A DNA stretch of 64,000 bases, from assembly GCA_028274465.1 (NCBI GenBank), contig CM051456.1, positions 12,923,745 to 12,987,744 on the forward strand, read 5' to 3'. This DNA comes from Plantago ovata (taxonomy: Eukaryota > Streptophyta > Magnoliopsida > Lamiales > Plantaginaceae). How positions within the stretch are numbered: the stretch's first letter is position 1; each line of letters opens with the position of its first letter. The position numbers and the translations under genes were made by a program. Of the stretch, positions 36,188 through 49,400 are shown piece by piece. Below the pieces are notes generated by a model, which was not told the origin of the DNA, did not search any database, and saw only the letters and a program-made list of their open reading frames with translations.

Positions 36188-37908
36188 TAAGCTGTTGGAC
36201 AGGAACGAAATGTAGTGATTTAGATTAATTCTTCAATATTTATCATTAAGGATTTGTTGTAAGCATGTAGTTGATTAGATAATATATACCGGAGAAGGTT
36301 AACAACTTATTAATCCTTCATCTCCATACTACCTACATTCATCAGATTATCCAAAACAACTCCATGTAAATGAAACTCTGATGCACGATTGTTACTATAT
36401 GGAGGACAAGAAATGAAAAACTTATCGTTCGCAAAGAGCAAGATAGGCTTCATTGATGGTTTACTTCTGCAGCCAAAAGAAGGTTCCACGTATAGCATGT
36501 CATGGAATGGAACCGTTGTGACACAATGATACAAGGATGGCTGGAAATAGCAATGGAGACAGAAATATGAATGATTGTGAAGTGCACTGAAATATCAAAG
36601 GAAAAATTGAAGGACCTACAAGAACTTTTCGAAAAAGAAAGTGCACCATGTGCATACGAATTGCAGACATTTCCTTTCCTTTCTTTTGTTTCATCATTTT
36701 ACTACACTCATCGTTGTCACCAAACAAAAGAAAATTTATCCTACTTGCATTGTCATTTGCTATAGTTCCTTTTAGCTATTCCTTTTAAATTTTAGAGCAA
36801 AATCCTCTGAACCCCATATTATCACATTTTATTGCTATAAGAACCACCCATAAAAATTCCAATATTATGAAACCTATTTATATTGCTTTGAACACCACTT
36901 TTAATTTTAGTTTGACAAAAATAACCCTTTTAATTACCAATCATTAACATATCAAATTCTTTAAATCTAGCTTTTAAATTTAGAAATAATTTTATGGAGT
37001 GAAAAAGTCTTCTGTCCTCTTTCCAAATAAACACATGTCTTCTCTTTCCATTTCATACACTGGTAGTACATAATTTCAGTAGTATCAAACTCAACTCGAA
37101 TGCACCTTCTTTTTGTATCTGGAACCATGGATTAGTATATTTTGGTGCCTGGAACCATAGAGTGGTACTTGATTCCATTCACCACATGACACATTTCTAT
37201 TGTTAATCTATCACATGCACCATCACTCGATGCTTGGAACCAAAGGTTGGTACATGATTCAATTCACCAATAACACCATACGATTACGGAACCTACTAGG
37301 GATTCCAAAAATTAAAGAACCTACTAGGGATTCCAAAAATTAAAGAATTAAAACAGTTGGCACTTAATAATGGTTCCACACGAGAGAATGCAAAATTTTT
37401 GTAGTTTTTCATAATATCACGTTGAATGGGAGTATGTCGCAGGAAAACTTAAGAGAGGTGAAAATTAATGTTCGACTCGAAACGTAATGGTTCAGTATTT
37501 AATTAATATGGCGTGATTTTAGGAACTTATAAATTGCCAATTAATACCTAATTATAGGCATTATGGACAATATACATAACTAATATATTATGTTGAGGTT
37601 GGGAGCAATTTTATGAGATATTATGGATCTCATAAAATTTTACCCACCCAACTTACTTCGTTTATTTTATTTGAGGTCCTTAATTGAGTTTTGTTGTTGG
37701 ATTTATTACAATAAAGCCCAATACATTTTGTGAAGAAACATTGGACCAATAACTATATGAAGCCCACATTATTTGAGCAAATGGCCCAACTGAAAAAATA
37801 ACCCAACCCATATCACATAAAATGACGGAAATGCCCATGCTACTCATACACAACTTCCAACCAAACGCTTGCGAAATGTTAAAATAGAACGACATCATAC
37901 ACATAAAA
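36188..37908. other. Intergenic DNA with an unidentified open frame
   Basis: A minus-strand frame at 36534-36310 (contains MLYVEPSFGCRSKPSMKPIL) is protein-like in composition, but I cannot name it. Direct duplications lie at 37285-37345 (AACCTACTAGGGATTCCAAA twice) and related GGAACCA segments at 37060-37260. No complete gene is evident. Confidence 0.4.
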
Positions 37909-40900
37909 CACTACAAGAATTTTCCTGTATAGTGACGGCTTCAGTGATGGATTTTATCTGTCACAAAGTTAGTGACGAATCGGTACATTCAGTGACAGAT
38001 TAGTGACGGATAGACCTAAATGCTCGATTTGTCACTAATCCGTCACTAAATAGTGACGGATACTCTTATCCGTCACTATAAATAGTTGACCAAGGATTTT
38101 AATAAAGAGAAAAAAAAAGTACTTTTAGTGACGGATAAAGTTATCCGTCACTAAAATAAAAAAAAATAAAAAATAAATTAAATAGAGTGACGGATCGGTC
38201 CCATCCGTCACTAAATATATAAAAAAAAAAGAAAAAAAAAAAGGAAAGAGATCGATATGGACATGAGACTCCACTCCATATCTTCATTCTTCTTTACTCC
38301 CATTAGTCGCTTTCTCTCTTCTCTTCCCTTTCTTCTTCTTTCCCCTTTTCCAATTCTCTAGCAAAACTCAACCATTTTGTTCAATATAGGTGTCTAATCT
38401 AAGCTTGTTCGACATGGAATTTGGGTGACTAATCAATTCGTGAATTCTTCCGTTTATATTTCTGCAATCAAAGGTATTACATGTAACCCTAACTTTAACA
38501 ATTTTGATTTTTTTTTTTTTTTCCAATTCTCCAATTCCTTCCGGCATCGATCCATCTATATTCGTTGCCGTTGCCAGCAAAGGTACGATCCCCATTTCTC
38601 TATTCATTACGCTTGCCCAAAATTTCTGGTTCTGTTAGTATTTGTTTTGGTCAATTTTAGATATGGCTTCTCGTTTATAGGGTTTGTTGTGTTAATTGTG
38701 ATGATTCGCTTGTGCAATTGAATCAGATTGTTAGTACAAGCTTAGATTAGAGACGAAAGATGGATTCTGTTTGGGGGTTAATTTGGTGTCTGAGCAAGTA
38801 GTCTGAGAGTTATTTTAGGTTTTGACTAATCAGATGCTTTTCGATTTTTAAAATTTAATTTAGTTTCATTTTTTGTTTTCTAGGCTTTATTTATGGTCCT
38901 GGAGGTTGCTTTTCGTGATATGATCGTTGCTTTGGAATTTGGATGATCTTTTTACCTTTTGCTGTTGTTGTAGTTAACTTTGGACTCGTTACTTCGTGTT
39001 TTTAGTTGCATGTTTTGTAATCAGTTGTGAGACAATGGACTTAAATTTACCCACTTGAATTAAAAATTATTGTTGTTCAAAATTCATCTGGGTATGTTTG
39101 GGTTTAGTGTGAAATAAATCTTTCATTTGTGGGTGTGTTGGTGCTTTTATATTTACTTGCTAGTTACTACACCAAGTCTTGTGCTACTATTACCGTAACA
39201 CAGCCGTCAGAGTATTTTCAAGTGGTTAAGTTGGAGACTTACCCTGGTTAACTGATATTAAAAAAAATGACCTACATTTCTATTTATCTAATCACGGTTG
39301 AGCTGCAAGAATATCTGTATAAACTTATGAAGCTTCATCCCCAATTGAGTGATTTTATGATACTAGTAGCAGCAGCGTCGAAGTTTCTCACTTTAGAGTT
39401 TAGCCTACAAGTAGCAGTTCTATGCATTGGATATTCTGTTTGCGTTTAGTGTGAAATAAACCTAACATTAGTCAGCCTGATGATTCCTTTTATATTTCCT
39501 TGCTATTTATACACTAGGGGCTATAGTACTTCCCTGAACTACATATACGAGTTGGTTCAAATATGTTGTTGCATCATGAGATTGAGAAAATTTAGAGGCC
39601 AAAATTTTCTTAGATGCATTGATATCGGCTATTTTATAAGTTACAGAAATTATTTGCTATAATGTTAGCAATTGGTTTGTTCCCTTATGGATGAATGGAT
39701 ACATACTTTTAGCTGAGGATAGTGTTTTAGTTTCAAATATTTAGGAATATCACGGCCTGTTTAAGCTCAATTGAGAATACGATTGTGGAGGAGAAGTTGT
39801 TTGGAATTTTGGGATTGAGTCAATTTGGAGTTTTATCTTTTATGTATAAATAAAAAAAGAATATAAATTAGTTAAATTAATTGTGGTTCATTCCCGGTAA
39901 GAGAGCTTTAGGAGTACTATATTTGTCTTATTTAGTTGTTTATGTTATTCAGAATTGTACTATGAGGCAAAGTGCAAGAATGGCGTGTGGACGAATGATG
40001 AAGCCAAAGACATAGCGGTATGTTCATACTTGGAGGTTCATATGTGTATTTTATAATTAATCAACAACATTATTGTGACTCATGTTATGCACTTTACTAT
40101 TGCAGAAGGCAGTGGAGGTGATTATTGGCGACCAAGATCTCACAATTGAAGAGCAAAACAATATCTTTCTACATTTGAATCCTCCAAACAACAAGGGGAG
40201 TATCTATGGTTTGGGTAGTGTGGGTCGGACAATCGCTAATGTTGGTGGATACACATCTACTTCTTCCCAGAGCTCTCGAAAGGCCTCACAGCAGTTTCAG
40301 GAGAAGATTCAAGAGGAGTTAGCTCAGACTCAGGCCAAGAACGCTGCACTCGAGGAGAAGCAGGCTTTGATGGAAGCAGAGTTGGCTTCTCAGCGTGAAA
40401 TGATGGCAAAGCTGATGCCTATGATGGGTGACAAGTCTCAGACTCCTCCTTAGACGTACTTTGATACATTGGCTTTCTACTTTTTATTTTCTATGTACTT
40501 TGTTATGGATGTTATTTGTTATTTCTATCTTATGGACACATATAAACTCGTAACTTATTAGGGATGTTATAATTTTGTGGTTTTCGTACCATTATCGAGT
40601 TTTCTTTATAATTTATCATTTTCGGGTTCCCATATTAGCATCTTGTTAATTAATATATACAGGAAAAAAATATTAAAAAAATTTTTAAAATTAAAAGTTT
40701 AGTGACGGATAAATCTTATCCGTCACTGAAGTTGTTGACTTGAGTCAACTAAATGAGTGACGGATAAAACTTATACGTCACTAAAATTTATTTTTTAGTC
40801 TTTTTTTAGAATGCATGGTCAACCTTTTATCAGTCACTAATCCGTCACTAAGTAGTGACGGATTATCTTATTCGTCACTGTGTCTTAGTGACGCTCAATA

Positions 40901-41002
40901 TAGTGACGGCTTCCCTTATCCGTCACTAATCCGTCACTTGGCGGATTAGTGACGAATCGGTGCTACTTAGTGACGGATAAAAACAAGAAAATTTTTGTAG
41001 TG
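37909..41002 (+). mobile_element. CACTA (En/Spm) transposon with both ends
   Basis: The element starts CACTACAAGAATTTTCCTG at 37909 and ends AAAATTTTTGTAGTG at 41002. It is flanked by AAA on both sides (37906-37908, 41003-41005), the 3-base duplication expected of CACTA elements. Subterminal arrays of TAGTGACGGAT and its complement lie at 37925-38215 and 40695-40980. At 3.1 kb with only a small coding part it is a deletion derivative, lacking the large TNP2-type transposase, and is presumably non-autonomous. Confidence 0.92.
39953..40453 (+). CDS. Plant transposase (Ptta/En/Spm, Transposase_24-like) C-terminal part inside the CACTA element
   Basis: Two exons, 39953-40017 (CKNGVWTNDEAKDIA) and 40106-40453, join in frame across a GT-AG intron. 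The second exon contains IYGLGSVGRTIANVGGY, followed by a Gln/Glu-rich predicted coiled coil (EKIQEELAQTQAKNAALEEK) and a short Met-rich end before TAG. The IYGLG block and coiled-coil tail are typical of the Ptta/En/Spm transposase family, the accessory DNA-binding protein of CACTA elements. Upstream exons were not resolved; a pyrimidine-rich stretch at 38290-38400 could be the leader. The protein is probably partial, so the start given is an exon border rather than an ATG. Confidence 0.7.
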
Positions 41003-43025
41003 AAACAAAGCAAATCTAACCAAACGGAACGAAATTCATCAACAAATGGCTAAATCCAACAAAACCAATAAAAATTTTCAACCGAATTTTGATGTTTGTT
41101 ACTGTAGCAAATGGTGACCTTTACAACCAAACATGAGATTTGGCCAAGGGCCCGAAAATGGATTTGCAAATCCTAGATTTAAAATTGGTGATTTCCCTAC
41201 CAAACACCGCCTTAGATAATCAACAATCTGAACTCAAATAATACTACCAAATAGTAAATATTCTAGCTATCCAAAAGTGAACACATACAACCACTAGAGA
41301 ATCAACAATCTCAACTAAAATAATACTACCAAATACTAAACATTCTAGCTATCCTAAGGAGAACACATTATGATCATGATCATAAGGAGATAATACCATC
41401 ACCAAACTCTAGTCTCAAAAAAAAAAAAAAAAAAAAACTATATTGCTAGGAATTTGATTCTAACATTGTTCCTTCCTAGCATACCAGATTTGTCATCCAT
41501 GTTGCAAACAAACACGATCTCTAACCTCATATAAAGTCCCTCCCCCTTCTTTAAAACTGCTTTTGCCTTTCTATTGACAAAATATTCCTCCAACTTGGGT
41601 GAATATATGCTATAGCCATGATCACTTCACTAAGGAGCTAGCAAGATGTTGAATAGTTTTTTTTTTTGTTTTTTTTTTTTTAATTTTATATCCTACGCTT
41701 ACCCGCTTGCTCGCATATATTGTATGACTTGGGTGAATATATGCAGTAGCCATTAATAATATTGTTGTTACTTCGTAGGTTATATTGCAACATGAGGTTG
41801 TTCGATACTCCATAAAAATGTTAAAAGTGGTTTCTTGCATTATTGGTAACCATGCATCTTAAACTAACGGCCTATCAAATTTGCACCAATTATTCCCATG
41901 GTCCAGGTAAACTTATAGCCAACATGCTTACGATCATGAATAGATAACCGATCAATCATGTAGCTCAGTACTCACATTGCACTTTTCACTTGTTCCAATC
42001 AACTTCTCATCAATACTAACAACATTAAAATCTGTTACCAGTAAGCTTTTAACCAACATGCTTAGATCAAGACTAATCGGATAACGGATCAATCATGTAG
42101 CTCAATACTCACATTGCACTTCTTACCAGTAACCAATGGCAGTTAATACAACTACATTTAACTAAGTCTTCCCGTAGAGCTTTTATGCAGTTATTTGACA
42201 GGTGAGTTTAAAGCATAATTGAAGTACAATAACCGGGGGGGTGGGGGATCCCATGAATGTTTAATGTTAGTACTTCATAGCTTGCATTGAAGCAGAAGAC
42301 TTTTCTATACTACATAAAAATGCTATTGTAGCTTCATGCATTATTGGCAACCATGCATCATCCACTAAGGGTCTATCAAATTTGAACCAACTATGTCCAT
42401 GGTCAATACAAGCTTATGGCCAACATACGATCATAAATATTAAGATACTGATAAATCATCTATGTCATCATAGTCACATTGCAATTCTCACCAGTTTCAG
42501 CCAGCTTCTCATCACTACTGTTAACAACAATAAATTTATTTACCAGTCACCAATTGCTGTTTAAAATCATACACTAAGGGTCTATCAAATTTGGACCAAC
42601 TATGCCCATGGCCAATGCAAGTTTATGGCCAACATACGATCATGAATATTAGGATACTGATAAATCATCTAAGTCAGTAGTCACATTGCAATTCTCACTA
42701 GTTTCAGTCAGCTTATCATCACTACTGTTAACAATGGATGTTAACACAACGACAATACTTCACTAAGTTTTCTCAAAGAGCTCTTCTTCGGTTAGTCGCT
42801 TAAAGCATAATGGAAGTACAATAAAATGAATATCCCCATGAAGCTAATGAATATGAAAATATACTGATTAATAATTTTGCCAAAGTCAGCTTAATAATTT
42901 CATTTTCTTGGAAAGTGTGTAAATTGACAAATTGGAGGGAGGGAAAAAGTTGTCGTCCTTCCTTCCGCTACCTATTTTTATGTTTACATCTGTGGATTGC
43001 AAATGGAGAAATAATAAAAATAATA
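41003..43025. other. Intergenic region downstream of SOS1 with local duplications
   Basis: Contains two copies of an ATCAACAATCT(G/C)AACT segment followed by AATAATACTACCAAATA (41218-41370), A- and T-runs at 41417-41440 and 41658-41682, and the diverged repeat array at 41849-42840. No gene is recognised. Confidence 0.5.
41849..42840. repeat. Diverged tandem repeats of ~200 bp
   Basis: Three full copies start near 41849, 42351 and 42568, sharing CTATCAAATTTG, CCCATGG, GCCAACAT and CACATTGCA in order. A partial copy is at 42054-42143. The copies are separated by related sequence with CACTAAGTTTTC and AAAGCATAAT(T/G)GAAGTAC. They differ at many positions, so the array is old. Confidence 0.75.
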
Positions 43026-43294
43026 CTCTTTCCATCCCACCATAAGTGTCCTAGTTTGATTTTTTTTTTCAAAATCTTTCAAGTTTAACTCTCAATTACT
43101 CTTAAACTATAATGATCGAGTATTTAACGAAATTATATTATGTGAAATTATGAAAATTTAAATTCTAAATAATCATAATATCATTTCGTTAAATACTCTA
43201 TCATTATAGTGTAAGAGTAATCGAGAATTAAAATCAAAAGCTATTGACCGAAAAAAAATCAAACTAGAACACTTCAGATGGAATGGAGAGGGAG
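43026..43294. mobile_element. Stowaway-like MITE
   Basis: A 269-base TA-flanked element starting CTCTTTCCATCCCACC and ending GGAATGGAGAGGGAG, with long complementary ends (AAGTGTCCTAGTTTGATTTT facing AAATCAAACTAGAACACTTC). The interior is also self-complementary (TATAATGATCGAGTATTTAA facing TTAAATACTCTATCATTATA). It lies about 180 bases beyond the SOS1 stop codon. Confidence 0.88.
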
Positions 43295-43470
43295 TAACAA
43301 TGATAACTTTATTGATAAGCAATGAAGTATGACATTATGTTATTTTCATATACATTATACAACATCCATTATGAAAGCCTTCGAAAAATGGAAGGGTGAA
43401 GTTGTTTTCTCCCAAAAGGCCAAAACTGAAACAGATACACGCCAACAAAATACAAAACAACAGTAGTGGT

Positions 43471-46400
43471 TCAAGATGCATGTCGGAACGACAGTGTGCT
43501 AGGCGAATCAATTCTAATAATATGCTCATCTTCACAGCCAGAATCATCACTCAAGTCTTCTCTTACAGCATGAACTTCCTCTGATCTCCGGTTCTCCTGT
43601 TTCTCCTCTTGCATGCCTAGTTTCTTTCTCAATGTAGTGGATCCTTCAGACTTAATTGAGACAACAGGACGTCCACTTGTTGAAGGAGCTGTTGGGAATG
43701 ACCTACTCTGTGAAAGCTGCTTTCCTTCGGTCCTTGGGAAGCTTTTGGTACGCTGTCTTCTCATATTAATTGTACTGCCATAAAGACTAAGCTGCATGGC
43801 TCTTGCAGACAAATTGTTCTTGTGTCGGCCTGACACTTCGCTGTTTTGATGTCTTGAAGGGAAATATTGCTCAGGCCAACTCATCAGACCAATGTGCTCT
43901 CTACTAAGAGATACAGCAGGGTGATCACCATTACGTGATATGATAGAAGATGACCTTTTTTTCAGGAGGGTTCTCCCAGATTCAAATCCAACAATGTCAA
44001 ATATTATTACTCTTGACCTTGTCTCAACCTGATATGTCGACAATTGCTGAGAGAAACTTTCAGCTCTGGCACCTAAAGCTAGAAAGCGAAAATGAAATGA
44101 AATTTATGAGCCCCAGAATGGGTATATAGATAGATCATATAAACATAGCAGAGACAATATGGAAGCATGGTGACAGGTTAGTGGTTACAAAAAAAAATTC
44201 CATCTTTATGCTTAAAGTAATTTCTTGTTAAGCAGAACTGTAATACCTGATGTTTCAGACTGATTAGAACCTTGATCAAGACAGGGCAATATGACTGCAG
44301 GGGCGGTAAGCAGCACTTCTTCTTGCCCAACTTGTACTTTTATGAATCCTTCTAATAGAACACCAATAGTATGATGAAGTAATTCAAAAGTCTCCCCTCT
44401 TAGGTATATAGTAACTTTCGATCTTTCTGTGACCAGTGCTCTTAAATCATGCATTGCTATTTTCTCAAGTAATTGTGGAAGCATGAGCTTGGCAATAACA
44501 ATGACACTTTCCTGCAGAAATTTGGGTCAATAAATACGAGTTATATGATACTGGCGGGAAGACAGACAACGTGTTATACGCATGATACAAATCATTGTCC
44601 TCTGCCAACCTAAAATGTCTTTGATGCATGTCATTTTGATGAAATGAGGTTTCCAACTTATTGTGGCACATATGATTAAAATATACTAGATAAATCCTAC
44701 CCGCCAAAAGAAGTCCTCCACTGCAGGATCAGATCTCAGAGCTGAAAGTATCTTCTCAGTTTCAATGAAGAAGCAAAGGACCACAGAATCCGTGATAAGA
44801 TCACAGATGTAAGGCTTTTGAGTGAGCACCTCATATAAGCCCAAAGTACATCCATGTGTGAATGTTTGGTGGAACAAATGCTTGTTACTTAGATTTTTAC
44901 TGGACCACTGTCAAACAGAAAAATTTAGTCATCAGATACGCAAAAGGCAGATTGCAAACACAAATATTTTACAAATAATTTCCATAAACCTTGACAACTC
45001 CATTTGCTATCAGCCAGATGCCAGTTGGCTTGGATCCCTCCCTATAAAGTGTTGTTCCGCGCAGTTTCATTATTTCTTTGGTAGATCCAACCAGTTTCTC
45101 CCGCACAGTGGTAGGTAATGCACCCAGTAAAGGGTTGGCATTTATCAGATCTTGTATTTTTGGAACTTTCACCAAAGGTGGGTTTCGTAAGAGCTTTTTC
45201 AAGTCGGTCTGCATAAAATTTCAAATTCCTAAGTCACTATTACTTCAAAATATTCCGTTCAGATATAAAAAGAAATGACTAAACTATGATTTACCTGGAC
45301 CGAGTCATGAAGATGGCTCATCTCTTTCCTTCTATTAAGCCAATCTTCTCAAGATTATGAACATAATCGATCAAATGATTCAGCACAGAATATGTCACTT
45401 GTCTTGTTTTCACAACGCGTAGCACCTGATGATATGATCAACTCTAAATTATATTGAGCTAAACATGTCAGCAATCGAGGTTCAATTTATCATATACCAC
45501 ATACCTGCGGAAATGTAACACGGACATCTTCTAGAAACTTCTTTGCTTCCTCGCCTTCCTGCTCACTTTCACGTATTACACTGGCTGCAATCTCGCTGTC
45601 TCCTGAAGATATCATTCACACATGTTTAAGAAGCTCAATGTAGGAAATGGTTCTTTCTCTTTATATACTTTAATAACAAACTTGGAAAACCATACTAGAT
45701 ATTATCCCATTTTACCCCAGTAATAGAAAGAAAAAAAAAACCTCCCCGCCATCTTTAATTGTTCCAGAGTAACTTGGTGTGAACTGTGAAGATATAAATG
45801 AAAAATCATAACATGAAAGCTGATAACATTTCAGGTACATAATTTCGAACTAGTAAATAAGTGTCAAAAATTCAAATTGGAGGAAGGTAGTTGGTTACAG
45901 AATTTTCTTTTAGAGACACGATAACATCCATGGACATTCCCTGAAATAAAGAACATTCTGGAAAAGACTGAGGACGTGAAGAAGGGTGTGAAATTTAAAA
46001 AGAAAAAGGGATATATCCCTTCATATCACATTTCAACCAGAGCCAAGCAACTAAAATTCTTATGGCATCAAGATGCATAAATCGACTATTACAGAACTTG
46101 CTAAGAAGACATTAAGACTATATATAAATTCTTAGTTAATATAGGTTTTACCACACTTGTCAATTGACATGCTCAATAATGGATTTAAGAAATAATTCAC
46201 AAGCAGACAGCTGGGTCTTGAAAGATTAATTCCTCTCTGCTAGACATCAGTTGGCATTCCTAATCTCAGCTATTAATTATTGGCAAAAGCCTGAAGAATG
46301 CCAGGAATGAAGACATTCCCATTCATTTTGAACATTGCAATATTTGAATGACACATAAAGAATGGGAAAATGAAATGATAGTGGCAACATTAACCATGAC

Positions 46401-49400
46401 AAAGAAAAAGTAAAAATAAAGCAACAGCCTAGAAAAGTTGAAATCAGATTTCCCATGTTATGGCGTATTTGTCCCCGCAGTGATTCCTACCCAGCAAAAT
46501 GAAGACCTTTGCAAATTTATAATAAAACCATACTATTGAGTACTCCCAAATAACTTTTTCAAAAAGTTTATGATGCGGTACGCATTGCGAACTGGCATTT
46601 CAGACAGCAAATAAATTTAAAGATTAAATATAACATTGACTCAAGTATTACAGAAGGTGCGCAGCAAAGTTGAGCATAACAAGGATTGGAGAAATTACAT
46701 ACCAATGAATTCAAGTAATTGTTGACTTGCGATTCTATGTGCACGGAGAAAGGCTGCACAGATGGAGCACGCTGTCTCTAATCTCTCGACAGTGAAGTAT
46801 GTGATAAGCCTTTGCGGGACAATACTGGACTGAATAAACTTAAAGTAGTTTGGCATGTTCACATAAGATTTTAGACCATTCCAGTCACACAAGACTTCAT
46901 GAGATACTAGGTCCATTGCTTCGTCAACAGATTGCATCAGAAGATTGGCAGTAGTTTGGGTAATCCTTCCCTCATCAAGCATAACCCAGTAAGCTGCCTG
47001 AACACCTATAGTCATATCTCATTGTTAGATGATAGTTATTTATGCCATTAACCTTTGAAAGTTGGGATAGTCAATTCTCATTGTTAGATAGTTTATTTAT
47101 GTCATTAACCTTTAAAAGTTGGGCTTACAGCACTATATTGCAATTGAGTAGAAAGCAAGAAATACACACAGGTGTGCACTTTCATTAGGATATGCTTCTA
47201 AGCCGTAATAACTTTCCACTGCATAAGCTAAAAGAGTCTAAGGTCAATCATTAACTGAGATTCTTTACTTTGTGTTTCATAATCAAATCTTGAACCAACA
47301 TTGAAATCCAAACAAGTTGTGGTAATTTAGCTAGTTCGATTTCTACTATAACATATAGTTCTGCTTAAGCTACTTCAGTCAGGCTGAGGTATAATTTGAG
47401 ATGTGTCTGATCTTTCATCCATCATTAAGCTGGTATTAAAAGCTTCATTGCTAAAAAAATCAGTAATTATCTTTTCTGTCAACTTTCATTTATATATTAC
47501 AACATGTACCACAGCTGCCACCATTCAGATCCATTATCTTGCCACAAAGCACTTAGTTCTATCAAGCTATCATTAGCTCTTTAGCTCAGATAATTGGGAT
47601 TCTACATTCCTTTCATTAACGTTAATCTTACTCACTTTTTCAGTGTCTGGGCGCGATAAATAAGGACTGCGTTACATTTTCATTGTTTACATGCTTAGGT
47701 AGTCCACTTACTGCAAAACCAACTCATTTGTCTTTTGCAGGCAATTCTACCAGAAAAGGAAAAATGGTGAGATACAACATGGATAAAATAAGAGGAATCT
47801 AAGAATTTCATTTAAGTGCATATCCGACAGTTATTACCTCTATCCAAGGTTCTCCTGTGACAACCGACAACTATGGGGATTACTTTGGAATTCCATTATT
47901 TTCTCATTGTACCTTCTGAGAGCATGTCTAATTAGATGAAACTATAAATTGTTAGCAAACTACATTAACACTTTAGATGGTAATTAGTTGAACTGATTGT
48001 TTCCTTACAACAACAAAACTCAGCTCATTAACAGCAACAGTCATCGTTAACATGTAAATAATCTCTTCAAAAGATATGGTATAGGATCTGTACCAGGAGT
48101 AGAATGATAGAAAGATAACTAGAACAAGTCCTTTTACATGATCCAGTGTAAACTTAAATCCACTAGTGATTCTATTTAGTAAATGACAAATAATTGTGTA
48201 GAACACTCACCATTCAAGAAGCGGACACGGATATCTACCAAGTTCATGCGATCAATGTTATCATCATTTTCGGACGAAGCATGAGGGTGTAAACTCTCAC
48301 CATCAACATCATTTAGTGTTGCTATGTACTTTTTAACAGTGGTCCATTCAGCAGGTCCCAATTCCTCATCATCTCCGAGATCACCAAAGGCTTCAAGAGC
48401 TTTGTTCAGCATTTCATGCTTGGTGTAATTCAATATTCGCCTCTGTCATACAATATAAAGAACAAATATTGCTTTTCTTTTTACATGGGTGAAGTGGTGA
48501 TCTCTTATTTTCTTGTACATCAGAATAAGAAAGTAATAATAAAAAGATACAAACAAGTCATAAATTTAATTAATTTCCGCAGATGTGAAAGAACATTCAT
48601 TTGTAAGAAATAATAAATTTAGCTCAAACTTGATTTCCAGAGACAGACTACTTTCATGACATAAGGAGGTGGGAGGGAAGAGATCGATTTATCCTTGTTA
48701 ATCTATATCAAACTGCTTTTGCAAAATAATAAAGATGTCATGTTTTAAGAAATTAATATAATGTCTATTTTGCAAAGCCTAGAGAATGTAACTAATCCAA
48801 TTAAACCTAGTGGCTTAAATGTCCACATGAGACAGGACTTAGGAGTAACTGATATAGGGACATGAGGCTTGTTTACTCTTTGATATCTAGACTATTATAG
48901 AAAGAAAGACCCACAAGTTGGTTGGCAGACCAAAATTAACATCTTTTACCTTTTTATGTTAAACAAAATAAAATAAAACACACTAATTAAAACGACAGGT
49001 ATTATTTAATAGGGGCAAAACCAATTACTTCCACTTTTTACTTAATTTAGTTATTTGAAAAAATAAATAAATAATTGTAAATTTATTAGTTTACATTTCT
49101 TGAGGTTTTATCGAAACATTAAAAACACGTGTGTATACACAGTACGCGGAGTACCACGTGCATTATTTGCTAGTATAACATATGATTGAACATTTGTTAT
49201 GACATCCCACTAAAAAACAGGATTTTGATTTATATATTGACAACTGTACCAACATATAGGGACAGTGAGGGATGGAAGTTCATGTTTCTTAATCCATAGT
49301 GAGTTACACGTTATAAAAAAGGCACTTGCTTGTTTTCATAGACATCTATAAACATGTCCAAGTAATATATAAATGAATATAGGTCAAGGCCTTGCTTTCT

